Assembly (NCBI GenBank): GCA_023213395.1
Contig: CM041465.1
Location: 157,301,741 to 157,365,740, forward strand
Source of the DNA: Cycas panzhihuaensis
Lineage: Eukaryota; Cycadophyta
Length of the DNA: 64,000 nt
Direction: 5' to 3'
Shown here: piece by piece, positions 1 through 12,400 of the stretch
How positions within the stretch are numbered: the first letter of the stretch is position 1
Layout: each line of letters begins with the position of its first letter
Notes under the pieces: model-generated
The model's input: only the letters and a program-made list of their open reading frames with translations
The model's database searches: none
What the model was told of the DNA's origin: nothing
Program-made: the position numbers and the translations under genes

Positions 1-474
1 GGCAGCTAGGGTTTGTTCGCATCGTGGGCGAAGACGGGGGGACATCCTCCCAGACGGGAAGGCTAGATGGCGTGATGCCTCTAGCAGATCAGTGTCTACA
101 CGCTGACGGAGACGCGAGGGAGAGCAAACAGCTCGCTGCCCAGAAGACTGCGAGAAGGCCAATCCGGCCAAGTTTTATTCTGTATGCTCGTCCAGAGCCC
201 GTGGAAGGTGTGTGGGCAGGGAGATGTTGGAGCACAGACAGAAGGGGTCAGAGTTCTTACAAGGTAATGGCACTGAGAAGGTTAGGAGTACACGTCCGAG
301 GGTTTCAAGGACACAAGAGAATCAGATCAAGAATGACATACATGTCCGGGACTGGTGTTCTAGAAGCTTAGCCAAAGGGACTCGATTTTGCATAGACAAG
401 TTAATGGTGAGTTTAAGCTGCTTCAGCAAGTATTTTAAGTTCTTTTCTGTGTTGTTCCCATGTTGCAGACATCC
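1..474 (+). other. LINE A 5' leader
   Basis: A GC-richer leader containing the CTAGGGTTTG-type motif near position 6, which also occurs near the 5' ends of LINEs B (about 23,160) and D (about 49,850, minus strand). Short open frames lie here, but none is conserved between the three copies. The leader probably contains the internal promoter that full-length LINEs use; no individual promoter element can be identified by eye. Confidence 0.55.
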
Positions 475-1904
475 ATGAACCAGTCTCAGTCTTCCCCTTT
501 GGGGAGGACTTACCTTGATGTATTAAGAACCGGAAACCAAGAGGAACAAGAAATAATCCCAGTCAAAATTGGAAACAGATATAAAATTTCTATACCGAAA
601 GAGGTTACCGAGAAGACCATTCAGTATTGGGAGAATAGCCTGGTTGGAAGGTTCTCCGGTCCTAGGCTAGGTTTGGATATCATTAGGGAGTGGATTAGAA
701 ATAAATGGAAGACTAGAAATCCTGTCCAAGTCATGGAAATGCCTAAGGGATGCGTCCTTTTTAGGTTTTTAAATCAGGAGGACATGATCTCCATTTTATT
801 GAAGTCTCCATGGATGTTTGGTAGGAAGGCCATGACACTGGAGAAATGGCATCCAGATTTTAACCCAGGCATTCCTGTGGTTAAACAAGCTCCGGTTTAG
901 GTTCAATTTCCCGGACTCCCCCTACACTTCTGGAATCCGAAGACGATCAAAGGGGCGGCTAGAATGATAGGGCCACTTTTAGCTTTGGATTCAGCTACAA
1001 AAAATAGATCTAGATTGATGAATGCCAGATTCTGTGTTCTGGCTAAGCTTGACAGTGAGCTCCCGACTGAGGTAGAGATCGAATCAGATGGTAGATCTAT
1101 TATCCAAGACTTATTTTATGAGGTGGAAGGCTTCAGGTGTACAAAATGCAAGAATAAGGGGCATCTCCCCTTTCAATGTCCAGGGATCCCTCCGAGTGAG
1201 GATTTCCAGGAGGTAGGGAAGGAGGAAGAAGAAATTAGGAGGGAGACTCTATCAGGAGAAGATAGACCAGATAAGGTTGACATTAGAGAAGAGAATGTCC
1301 ATAGTGAGTCTTTGGGCGGCGGGAAGGACTTTGCGGAGGCCTGCCCCACAGATAAAGGAATCTTATCGGTTAATAAGGAGATTCAGGAAGACGGGGGTAG
1401 GTCTAAAGGTGAAGTGACTGAAGGTAACTCATGCCTGGAGTTGGGGAAGGTGCTTGTGGATGTCAATGACCATTCAATGGACCTAGATCGGATGCAGGGG
1501 GAAGGGGACCCTCAGGCTACAACTGATGAGATGGCAATAGCCAAGCTTGCCAAGAACATAAACTAGGATTTGGAGGACTATTTATCTGAGCCTGAGGAAG
1601 GGGGCCCCAGAGATCAGGGGCAAGAGGAGAGACAGGTTAGTGCATCAGAAGGAGGAGGCGAGGTTGGCCCGGAGGAGCGGTCTGAGATAGAGGAGGAAGC
1701 GGGACATAGAAATGGGTTTCAAAAAGTAATACATCAGAACTAAGGAAGGCCCCAGACTATGGGATAGAGAAGAAGGTGGGCAAACCCCCTAGAAAGGCCA
1801 CCAGAGAGAAAGAAACTCAAGCCCAGATAGACCTGGGTTATCAGAGTACGCTAAAAGAGGGGGGTGCACTAGATGGCCCCAACCTCAGAAGTAGGAAAGG
1901 ATGA
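475..1904 (+). pseudogene. LINE A ORF1 (DUF4283-like region + CCHC zinc knuckle), inactivated
   Basis: Encodes the LINE nucleic-acid-binding ORF1 protein, which coats the element RNA. The ATG at 475 is chosen because it aligns with the ORF1 starts of LINEs B and D. The N-terminal part carries the MPKGCVLF and MFGRKAMTLEKW blocks also present in B and D and typical of DUF4283 proteins of plant L1 elements. A knuckle of form C-X2-C-X4-H-X4-C (CTKCKNKGHLPFQC) lies at about 1137-1180, followed by a long acidic, Gly/Glu-rich tail. Stops interrupt the frame at 898 (TAG), 1564 (TAG) and 1741 (TAA). After 1741 a frameshift leads into a conserved end with a KKVGKPP motif, stopping at 1902-1904. Only 22 nt separate it from ORF2. 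Confidence 0.85.
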
Positions 1905-1926
1905 GGGGCGAGGCTACCGGTCACCC

Positions 1927-4900
1927 ATGAAGGTACTATCTTGGAATATTATGGGGCTAAATGCCCCATCCAAGCAGAGATTGGTCAAAGAATTAAGGAT
2001 TAGGATAGAGGTCAATATTGTACTCCTGCAGGAGACCAAATTGGAATAGACAAAGGAAGTAGAGGTGCTTAACAAGATTTGGAGGAAGGGAGAGAGGAAG
2101 ATGTGTGTTGGTTCAGCGGGCTCCAGGGGGTTGGTCTCTCTCTAGAATCCTAAAAATTTGAAAGGTTATGAGGTGTGTAAGAGCGAGCACTTCATAACCA
2201 TTGGATTGGTCAGTGCTGTGACTAACAAGGAGTATTGGATCACTAACATTTATGCCCCTACTTCGGTGGAGGGCAGGAGGAGATTATGGGACAGTCTGGT
2301 GGAAGCCCACAAAGCATAGGAAGGCCCCTGGTTGGTGGCGGGGGACTTCAATTCCCCCCTATGTCCAGAAGAGAAGAAATGTGGGCAAGGGGGGTGGACC
2401 AGAAGTATGTCTGATCTTGGTATGTTCCTGCAAGCAGGTGGCCTGATGGATGTCCCCCTCAGGGGTGCTAGGTACTCCTGGTCCAATAGGCGGCTAGGCC
2501 ATAATCACATACAATGTAGATTGGATAGGATGTTAACTAATTATGAGTGGGCCTGCCACTTTGAGGAAGTAACATTGGAGGCCCTTCCGAAATCTGGGTC
2601 AGATCACTCACCTCTTATTTTAGAGGGGTCGGTCCCGGCACTTCACAAAGGGGTGCCTTTTCGTTTTGAACTCATGTGGCTCAAACATCCAGATCTGAGA
2701 GAAAAGATTCGGGAATGGTGGGGAGTCCAGGTTCAGGGCTGCGCCATGTTCAGGTTCTCGAAGAAATTGAACTGGGTCAAGAAACAAATCAAAGCCTAGA
2801 ATAGAGAGGTCTTTGGTAATATTTTTGAACATAAGGGTGCCCTGCTGGGGGAACTAAAGGGGATAAAGGACAGGATCTAGAGTGAAGGAAGAACCCAGGA
2901 ATTGAACTATAAGGAACTTTCTACTTCCAGGAAATTTGAGGAGGTCTTGGAAAGGGAGGAAATGTTCTGGAAGCAGAAATCTAGAGAGCAGTGGATAAGG
3001 GAGGGGGATAGGAATACGAAGTTTTTCCATCTGTCCACTTTGAGGCACAGGGTACATAATAGGATCACTAAAATTCGCAGCAGGGACGGGGTTATGTATG
3101 AGGCGGAAGATCAGATTGGTGGTGTTGCGATGGAATATTTCAAGGAGCTATACACAGAGCCGTGATGTCGTGACCACCGCCTTAGGGCTCTCCTGCAATA
3201 TATCCTGAAAGTGATTAATGAGGCCCGGAACAACAAACTGGTAGAACCTTTCTCTCTGGAGGAGTTTGAGAGGGCCTTATTTAAGATGGGCAGGGATAAG
3301 GCCCCTTAGCCGGATGGCTTTCCTCCAGGATTCTTCCAGGAGTATTGGGAGATAATCAAGGATGACCTTATGTTGGCACTCAATGAATTTTTCCTTAGGC
3401 GAACAATTCTGAAGGAATGGTAGGCAACGTTCCTGGCGTTGATCCCAAAGAAGGAGGGAGTAGATGTTATAGAAGACTTTAGGCCGATTAGTCTGTGCAA
3501 TGTTAAATATAAGATATTGGCCAAAGTGCTAGCGAACCGCCTGAGGGAGAATCTTCTGGAAATTATTTCTCCTAATCAGGATGGGTTTGTGAAAGGAAGA
3601 CAAATCTCAGACGGCATTATAATTGTTCATGAGGCCCTGCATTCGACACTGCATTGCAAGGAAGCGAGTATGATTATTAAAATAGATATGTCCAAAGCCT
3701 ATGATCGGGTGGCCTGGGACTGTCTAGGGGATTGCCTTGAGGTTTTTGGTTTTGGGGAGGTGTGGAGGGAGTGGATGAGATGCTGTATTTCTAGAGTTTC
3801 CTCTTCAGTATTAATAAATGGGAGGTTGACTCCTTTTTTTAAAGGGTCAAGGGGATTGAGGCAAGGTGATCCCCTCTCTCCTTTCCTGTTCATTATTATG
3901 GCAGAAATGTTAGGTAGGGCGACTTTGGAGGCCCAGCGGATAGGGAGGATAACAGGTTTAAGAGTTTCCTCCAATTTAGATAATATTCTGCATCATCAGT
4001 TTGTAGACGATAACATTTTTCTCTACAGGGCGTCCTTGGGGGAGGTCAGGGCCTTAAAGGTGGGATTACAGGCTTATGAAAGGGCCACAAACCAAAAAAT
4101 TAATCTGGATAAAAGCTCGGCCTTTTTTATCAATACGCCGGAGAGGTTGCAAAGAAAGATTAGCAGGATTTTAAAGATGGCTAGGGCTCCCTCCTTAGTT
4201 CATACCTGGGTATGTCTCTTTTTGTGGGTAAGATGAAGAAGGATTTGTGGGATCCAAAGAGGAGCGATTCAACAGAAGTCGGGCAGGATGGAAAGGTGCT
4301 CTTCTCAGTTGGGCTAGGAAAATCCAGCTAGTGGTGGCTTCCTTGCAGAGTATCCCAGTCTATCAAATGACTATCTTCAAAATACTGAATAAGGTTATTT
4401 CGATTTTGGAGGGAATCATGAAGAGATTTCTTTAGTCAAGAGCTGAAGACAAAAAGAGACTCCACCTAGTTTCATGGGAGAAGGTATGTAAGCCTAAGTG
4501 GGCGGGAGGTCTCAATGTTAAAAGTTTGGGTATGTTCAATGAAGCTCTCTTGGCAAAGACAGGGTGGAGACTCATTAAAGAAGTTGGTTCAGTTTGGGGG
4601 AAAATCATCGCAAGGAAATACCTCGGGGATAATCACTTCTTATTGGACGAGGGACTCTGTGAGAAGGGGTCCCCGGTATGGAGGGCTATCAGGTCTTCGA
4701 GATCTCTTCTACGTGAAGGTATGTGATGGAAGCTGGGGGACGGTGAAAACATAAGGTTCTGGGAAGATAGATGGTGTGGACACTTTAAACTAGAAGAGAT
4801 ACCTATTATTGGTATCATGAAGAGTGTTTGTATAAGTCGTTACGGGCCCTTTGTCAAAAATTACTGGGAAGGGCAAGGAAAGGACAGCAGATGGAGGTCG

Positions 4901-6145
4901 TTTCAAGAATTGCAAGGCCTTGAGAAGGAGATCCTCAGGGTGAAAGAGTTTTTAGACAACCAGTATATCCCGAAGAGGTCGGTGCCTGATACTATGGTAT
5001 GGCCTACTTCATCTATGGGTTCATATACGGTCAAAGCTGGGTATAATCTGAGGACGAGCAGGGTAGGGTGGGAGAGGAATGACATTCTAGCTGGGGTCTG
5101 GGAGTTGGGGCTTCTTCCAAAAATAGCCGCTTTTTTGTGGTTATGCCTCCAAAATAAATTACTCACATTGGATAATCTATCGAAGAGGGGCTTTCATTTG
5201 GCGAATAGATGCATGATGTGCAAGTTGGAGGCGGAAACCCCGGACCATCTCTGTATTCACTGCCCCTATTCGGAGGGTATCTGGAGTGTTATTTGGACCG
5301 GGTTGGGGATTGCTTGGGTCTCATCAGAATCCCTAAAGGAGCAGTGGTCAGCATGGATCTCCCCTTTCAAAAGCAAAACCCTTTCTAGACTTTGGAAGAT
5401 GATCCTTCCGGTGGGATCCTGGTTCATTTGGAAAGAATGAAACAAGAGGATCTTCGAAGGTAAAGAGAAGGATAGCCCGTTGTTGCTTGTAGAGATTAGG
5501 AAGGCTATCGTAGAAATGATGGTTAAACCAAAAGAGGATAGGATTCCCAAGGGGGAAGAAGATATTATTAAAGATTGGGGTATAGTTCCCCTGAAAGGAA
5601 TTAAAGAGAGGAGAAGAGATGTTAAGTGGCGCCCACCAGATGCATCATGGGTAAAAATTAACTTCAATGGAGCTGCCAAAGGTAACCCCGGAGAGGCGGG
5701 AGGGGGTGGCCTCTGCAGGGATCCAGGTGGTAACTTGAGATGGGCTTTTGTAGAGTATTTGGATGTTCAATCAAACCAGAAAGCAGAGGTTTGGGCTATG
5801 ATGAAGGCGACAACTCTGGTGGACGAGGAGAACATGCAGAAGGTGATAATAGAGGGTGATTCTATGTATGCAATAAAATGCTTGAGAGGGGAAGCGGACC
5901 CTGGCTGGGAAAACAGAGATATTTTCAGGGATGTCCAGGATGTTCTGAGTTCTAGAGCTGAGGTTCAGATTCAGCATACTTATAGGGAAGGAAACTCGGC
6001 AGCAGATTGGTTGGCAAATTGGCCTGTGTCAAATAAAAGAACAAATGTCTGGAAAGGGGAGTACCCAGAGGAGTTACTCAGACTGGTCAGGGTGGATGCA
6101 CATATGGGTGAGCTAGTCACAGGAGAAGATCTAAATTTGGGCTAG
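1927..6145 (+). pseudogene. LINE A ORF2 polyprotein (endonuclease-RT-zf-RVT-RNase H), inactivated
   Basis: About 1,400 codons. The APE-type endonuclease starts at 1927 (WNI near 1942, AGDFN near 2335, SDH at about 2599). The reverse transcriptase covers about 3250-4250, with GLRQGDPLSPFLF near 3853 and the catalytic box FVDDN at 4000-4014. A zf-RVT finger (CMMCK...HCPYSEGIW) lies at about 5210-5285, and RNase H at about 5650-6010 (NFNGAAKGNPG). The first RNase H aspartate is Asn here (NFDG in LINE B). At least eight in-frame stops lie between 1927 and 3424 (near 2047, 2143, 2317, 2797, 2878, 3163, 3307 and 3421), seven TAG and one TGA, several at expected Trp or Gln positions. Two frameshifts lie at about 4185 and 4255; the rest to the stop at 6145 stays in one frame apart from single stops. 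Confidence 0.9.
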
Positions 6146-6257
6146 ACCATGGGCTTGTCATGGTCATCTTTCCAAGCCGTTTGGCTTTGATGTACTGGGT
6201 TTGGGGACCTAGTTAAAACCCCCTGTAATATTATTTTACCTTATCAAAAAAAAAAAA
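6146..6257 (+). other. LINE A 3' UTR and poly(A) tail
   Basis: About 100 bp of 3' UTR ending in TTTACCTTATC and a 12-A run. The same TTATC plus A-run ends LINE B (29,146-29,162) and, on the minus strand, LINE D (about 43,617-43,640). This shared 3' end is probably what the reverse transcriptase recognises. Confidence 0.8.
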
Positions 6258-6301
6258 GTGCTCCTTATTAATACCTAGGGCTCCTTATTAACAGTATGGG
6301 G

Positions 6302-7010
6302 CTACTTATTAGAAGTTAGGTCCTTGAGGTTATCCCCCTTAATTTTGTAACATTTAGAGATCAACTTATCTTCTCCTATATTCACTAGTAAGGTGACCAG
6401 ATTTTCCACAATATAAGCAGGTGATATTAGGTCTACTCTGTTGATTCTTTTTTTATTAAGGTTGTGGTCGCTGTTAGAGTTGTTAAGGCTATTAACCTTT
6501 ATAGGAGGAGGTGCCAACTTGATGTGGTTACTTCTAAGTTAGCAGTTAACTTGTCTCTTGTGAGATATCTAAGGAGTCTAATTATTGAGCGAGACTTTGT
6601 AGTTGAGTAAGTTATTAAGTTGGTTATTATGTAGTATTGCCCCTCTCTTAGTTCTTGAATACAAATACAAGGGTCGAGTCAGAGGTAGATGTTACCCTTT
6701 ATCAGTTGAGAATGTTTTCTTTTCTTAGCAGGAGTCCCTCAAAGGTGATAAAGTCCATTTTAGTATAGTTATCTTAGAGTTTGGGAATAAAACTATTGTA
6801 TTCTATTGGAAGGATATTAAGTATATTAAATATAAGGTTATGGTCTGATGGAAGTTCTCTAAGGATTATTAGTAGATTTCTAATTATCTTAACTTCAGCT
6901 AGATGAGTAGTAATATTTCCAACAAACGGGATAGAAAATAGGTATGCTTTAAGAATCAAGGATCTTAACTCATATTTCCTCTCGTAGAGAGGACACAAAA
7001 TGGTCCACAC
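6302..7010 (-). pseudogene. Ty1/copia gag fragment (UBN2-type)
   Basis: A minus-strand relic of a copia gag. The segment 7010-6774 reads as a UBN2-like capsid piece (HLAEVKIIRN, then NILNILPIEYNSF, the usual 'L P xx Y' block of copia gag). A second open piece on the same strand, 6517-6302, is compatible with the downstream gag region, but no zinc knuckle is visible. The fragment stops near the tail of LINE A, which probably inserted into it. It lies about 2.2 kb downstream, on the minus strand, of the LTR-like segment at 9211-9430 and may be that element's gag. Confidence 0.6.
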
Positions 7011-9198
7011 TTCGTAAGAGATTTATGTTGTTTCTATATTCTAATCCACTTAGTCTTCTACAACTAAGTGGATTAAGGACAAGGCTATATTGCCCTTAGC
7101 TTTAAAGTTAGCTAAGGTAATTAGATCGAGTGAAATTATGATGTTAGAATCATAAGGATCTTAGGTTAGTCTAGGTAAGGAGATATCACCATTGACATAA
7201 CCCCAGTAGTCATTCATAATGATGAGGTTTTTCACTTGTTTCTTTCAAGTTATAATGTTATTTAGGCTATTGAGTATGATTGTGTTTGATAGAAGCATTT
7301 CTGATGCCATTTCTAAGTGTCATATAGGTTTGAGTTTTAGGTACTTATGTCCTATCTACCTAAAGGGCTACTATTCTATAATTCTAAGTTTATGGGTCTC
7401 CAAGAAAGCTCTTAGTTATTATCCTATCTAGTGATTCTTGCCCACGAGTGGCAAAAAGAGATCATATATATTAATACATGAGCTCAAGGCTCTATATACC
7501 TTAGTACATAGGCTACTAAGAAGGTCAAAATCTCCCTTGATTTGTGGATCCACCTGTGCCAGACTTATGCCTAGCAATAGATCTAATGGTGAGAACTTAG
7601 CAACCAAGGCACTCACCCCCTCCAAATCTAACCTAGTCTATAAACACTAAAGGATAGTTTGCCACCTTAATCTATCACTTTATATACCTTATAACCAATG
7701 ATTTCTTCAACAAATTAGAGAAATATCAGAGGTGTGCATAGAGTGGTAACTTTGGGCATCCTAACCATTCTCTTTGTAAGGCTAGTATAGTTTTCTTATT
7801 GATTTAGGATCATCTTAATTAATGTTGCAAATTAAAGATGACTTTTAAGGTGATCTTATTTATAAACAAGGTTCATTTTATTAAGAAAAACTAAAAAATG
7901 AAAAGAAATGCAAGAAAAAAAAAAAAGGTTTAGTGAGCTATTTAAAGGACTTCATTCAAGAAGATCCACCTCAACCTCTAAGAAGAACACCTATAATAAC
8001 CAAACCACAAGCACTTATTAACCCAAAAAATAGATTAAAACAGCTTAGTAACAGTTAGTACTAGTATATAACACCAAAAAATCTTATGAAAAATTAAATT
8101 TAGGCCTTCAAATGATGAGAAAAGCCTCAAGAATACTTCAATGAATATCCCAACTTTAGCACCTTGGAACTCTTATAGCCCTCTAAATTATCTTTCCAAA
8201 AATTTAGATAGCACCTAATTCTAACTCTCCATTAAAATATTATAAAGAAAATAGTGATAGGTACCCTTTATACTAAAAATTTGATGAGGTTAAGGCTTAA
8301 GCTCCCTTGATACTTGGCCCTTGGTCATTGAACTGCAGTTTGTGATCACCCACTAAACTACTAGGGGGCTAGGCAGACTTGAAAAACTATCAAATACACC
8401 CTAAACGTTTTGGAAAGTCAAAAAGCATAAAGGATAACCTAATTGTTTTTAAGTTTTCCCCTTAATGATGAAAAGCACAATCATATAGATTAAAATATGA
8501 TAAAATTAGGGGGGCTTTTGGGTGGATTTAAGTTATAAATTTAAATCTAGCTTAATATTTTCTAAACTATATGATTCACAATATTAAAAATTTAAATTTT
8601 TAGGAGAGAGGAAGGTTGTGGTGCTTTCACAGCCTATGCGTGCCTCTCTAAGGTGAATGAAAGCTAACCAGGCTTCAAAACTCTTCATAGAAGCTCTAAA
8701 ACTAAATATGATTCAATCTTAACACAGTCACACCTACTCTCAAACTTAAGTGGAGCCTTAATAGAGAAAAATGAGCTTAAATGAGGTCACACAAACTCAT
8801 GGAGGTCATACACTACCTAAGACTACAAATGGCCACATAATCATTGAAACCTCTATGCAACTGCTTAAAATAGAGTTTGAGTAGCCTCAAAGGACTACTG
8901 AAATCATCAAATCCACATGTAGAAGTGATATGGAACTAATGTGAGCAAATTAAGGTTGCAACTAGGGCCAAAATATAGCCATTTTAGCTAAAACTAGAGT
9001 CGTGCATTTTTTGGACTACTATGGGTCAGAAAACCTGCACTATGACATTGAAATGAACTGAAAACATCTTGAAGTAGCCTCAAATTAGCTGGTGACTATA
9101 AAATATTAATGAAAACTAAAAAATTAATGGGAATAGGGTGTCGTTATGGGCAAATAGACCTCCATTTCTCAGACAAACAGTAAATCGAGTATGTAATG
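7011..9198. other. Unassigned AT-rich sequence, probable decayed LTR-element internal region
   Basis: No open frame longer than about 70 codons and no recognisable domain. The stretch contains a long A-run near 7915-7927. If the LTR-like block at 9211-9430 is the 5' LTR of a minus-strand element, this would be its leader before the gag fragment at 7010-6302. No coding signal supports more than that. Confidence 0.35.
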
Positions 9199-9210
9199 GC
9201 TCTAATGCCA

Positions 9211-9430
9211 TGAGAAAACAACTACAGGATCTAAAAACTGTTAATTTGAATTTAGGAGATAGAAAGGCTGATGAGAAAATTCAACTAATATTATTGAGAG
9301 AATTAGTTCCTTAAGTACATGATGTGGTTAGCAACTATTATTTCTTAGTATATAACCAACCTCATATATTTTGACACTTGTCATAATTATGTGTATTAAT
9401 TACATCATGATAAAACATTACCTCTTAACA
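9211..9430 (-). repeat. LTR-like segment with adjoining PPT-like and PBS-like motifs
   Basis: Read on the minus strand, the segment begins TGTTAAGAGG at 9430 and ends TTCTCA at 9211, the TG...CA termini of an LTR. Just before it (9431-9440) lies a purine-rich TAAGAGAGGG, in the polypurine-tract position downstream of the Copia-2 pol. Just after it, 9210-9199 reads TGGCATTAGAGC, 10 of 12 matches to the initiator-Met-tRNA primer-binding site TGGTATCAGAGC. It could thus be both the 3' LTR of Copia-2 and the 5' LTR of a second, tandem copy. The first 35 bp recur exactly at 14,091-14,125. Confidence 0.6.
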
Positions 9431-9479
9431 CCCTCTCTTAATGTTTTATCTCTTTTAAGCCTATCCTATCTCTCAAGTA

Positions 9480-12400
9480 CTAAAATTTTTCTTTTCCCAA
9501 TGACTTAGTCAATAGATCTGCAATTTGTTCTATAGTGGAATAATATTCTAATCTGATTTCCTTGTTATGAACTCTCCCTTATAAAATGATGGTTGACTTC
9601 AATGTGCTTGGTTCTTATATGGAAAACTAGATTTTTAGTCAACTTGCTAGCACTTTGGTTATCACAGTATACTATTGTTGCATTGTTTTGAGGATGATTC
9701 AGGTCAAGCAAGAGTTGCCTAAGCCAGACTGATTCATAGGTCATATTTACTGTAGCTTTGTATTTTACTTCATTTGAGGAGAGTGTGATAGTCGATTACT
9801 TTTTACTGCACAAAGAGATTATTGTTGATCCTAGAAAGAAACAATAGCCACTGGTTGATTTTCTTTGACTTTTATCTCCTACCTAATCTGAATCACAATA
9901 CCCAATGAGTTCCATTGATTCTTTTTGTAAGTAGATTAATTGTAGTTCAATTGTTCCACGCAGATATCTCAATATTTTTTAGGCTACCTTCTAATGTCTT
10001 AATTAAGGTTCCTACATATACCTAGAAAGTATTCCGACGGAGTATGATTTGTCAAGTCTAGTAGCTGTAAGATAAATCAAATTACCGACCAATTGTCTAT
10101 ATAGAGTGACATCGACTATCTGTTCTTCTTCATCTGGTACCAAGTTGCAATTGATCTCCATGGGGGTAGCACATGGATTGTAGTATGTCATTCTGGATTT
10201 TTCCAATAGATCCCTTATGTATTTACTTTGTGAGATGGAAATATATTCTCATTGTTGATTCACTTCTAATCCTAGGTAATAGTTAAGAAGACTAAGATCA
10301 TTCGTTTCAAATTTCTTTTACAGCTATTTTTTTATTTCTATGATTAACTTATCATCATTTCCTGTCAATATCATGTCATCTACATACATAGCAATTATAA
10401 TAATTTGGTCACCTTTTTTCTTTATATATAGACTAGAATCTGAGTTACAACATTGAAAACCATTATTATATAAATATTAATCCAACTTAGTATACCAAGC
10501 ATGAGGAGCTTGCTTCAATCCGTATAATGCTTTTTTTAACTCGCACACCAAATGTTCTTATCATTTTCTTATATAACCTTCAGGTTGTGTCATGTATACA
10601 TCCTCTTCAAGATCACCATTTAAGAATATTATCTTCACATTAAGTTGGAAATTTTTTCAATTGTACAAAGTTGCAAGAGCTATTACTGTTCTGACTGTAT
10701 TCAACTTGGCTACAAGTGAGAAGGTTTCCTCAAAATCAATTCCTATTATTTGAATATATCCTTTGGCCATGAGCTAAGTTTTATATTTTACAATCTTTCC
10801 AGATATCCCTTCTTTCATCTTATAAACCCACCTGTGATTCACTACGGGTTTATCTAAAGGAACTTCCACCAGGTCCCAAGTCTAATTTTTGTCAATTGAA
10901 TTCATTTCATCATCCATTGCTACTTTTCACTATGATTAATCCTAAGCTTCTTGGAAGGATTATGGCTCAATCCTACTAAGTAGGGCTTTTGATCTTTATC
11001 CTTTTGTTTTATGATCCAGTATGCTTCCCCCTTCTTCAATGGTCTTAATGAACCATTTGGGCAGTTTCTTTTTATTTCTTGAATTACCCCTTACTTCCAA
11101 GTGAGATTCTGCTTCTTGTGTTGTGTGTCCTTCATCACTAAAATCTTTGCTAGAGGAGCTAGGCAAAATTTCTTCAATAGTGATGTCTGAAGCTTCTTCT
11201 ATGATGTTTTCTTTACTGGAATTCCTTATTTCTTCTTCCAGTAATTTGATTTATTATTGTGAATTTGAAATTTCTTCATCAAACACTACATCTCTACTAA
11301 CATATATTTTATTTATTTTTGGATTAATATATTTCTAAGCTTTTGAATTTTTATTATATCCTATCATAATGTATTATATACTTTTTGCATCAATTTTTAC
11401 ATTTTTTTTTTTTTATTATATGTACATAAGCTCAACTACCAAACATTTTGAGAGAATTGACATCAGGTTTCTTACCTGACTATGCTTCCTCTATAATGAT
11501 ATTTTCCACTGCTCTGGTCAGATTTCTATTTATAAGATAGCATGTTGTGTTTATGACTTTTGTCCAATATGATTTTAGAACTTGTTTTTCATATACCATG
11601 CTGTGATCCATTTCCATCAAGGTTCTCTATTTGACTATGGAGTGTAGGCTATGGTGACTTGCCTCTGAATTCTATTCATTTTGCAATATGTTAGGAACTC
11701 ACTAGAGATATATTCTCCTCCTCTATCTAACCTTATGCATTTTATTTTAGAATCTGATTCAGTTCAACTTCTACTTTGAACTCTTTAAAGATTTCAAAGA
11801 CCTTTGTTTTATTGTGAAGAAAGTATACCCAGACCTTTTAAGTGAAATCATTAATAAAAGTTATGAAATATCTATAACCATTTGTTGAAAGTGGTGTAAG
11901 CAGTCCACAAAGATCTGTATGAACTAGCTCCAATTTATTTAGTAATCTCCACTTGCTTTCTTTAAAAGGTAATATATGATTCTTTCCAAATTGACATCCT
12001 TTACATACAAAATTTTCTAAAGAAATATGAGGCAATCCATGCACCATCTCAGATTTTTCATTTTCTTTAATGTTTCAACTGGGAGATGTCCATACTTCAA
12101 ATGCCACATTTTATTATCAAGATTCACAGTAGTACAACCTTTCGAATTTGGACCAGGTATTATAAGATCTGACACCAATTTGTATAGATCATTACTCCTA
12201 ATGCCTTTGGCAATTCTTTCCCCATTATTTTCATATTCAGTATCAAACAAAGACTTCTTCATTAAACACAATTCTTATCCCCTTTTTGCTAAGTTGTGAG
12301 ATAGACAAGAGATTTGTTTTGAGGTCAGGGACCGACATAACATTTCTAATTTTTCTTATATTACCCTGTACATGAATAAAAATGGTACCTGCTCCTTTAA

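Larger units (their letters stand above)
1..6257 (+). mobile_element. LINE A: L1-type non-LTR retrotransposon, 5' end cut by window
   Basis: A 6.2-kb LINE in plant L1 order: a GC-richer leader, ORF1 with an RNA-binding-type N-terminal region and a CCHC knuckle, ORF2 (endonuclease, reverse transcriptase, zf-RVT, RNase H), a short 3' UTR and a 12-A tail at 6246-6257. Compared with complete copies B and D in this window, only about 50 bp of the 5' end should lie outside the window. The 5' target-site duplication is therefore not visible. Both ORFs are broken mainly by in-frame TAG codons. The last bases before the tail (TTATC then A-run) match the ends of LINEs B and D, so the three belong to one lineage. 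Confidence 0.93.

Noticed and set aside
407-468. GT...AG pair in the LINE A leader, with a similar pair in LINE D (49,513-49,473), resembling a 5' UTR intron
   Set aside because: The spans would be 62 and 41 bp, at or below the workable size of plant introns, and LINE B lacks the splice dinucleotides.
7219-7650. Three overlapping 65-70 codon frames considered as a small gene
   Set aside because: Overlap on both strands, no known motif and no conserved start context.
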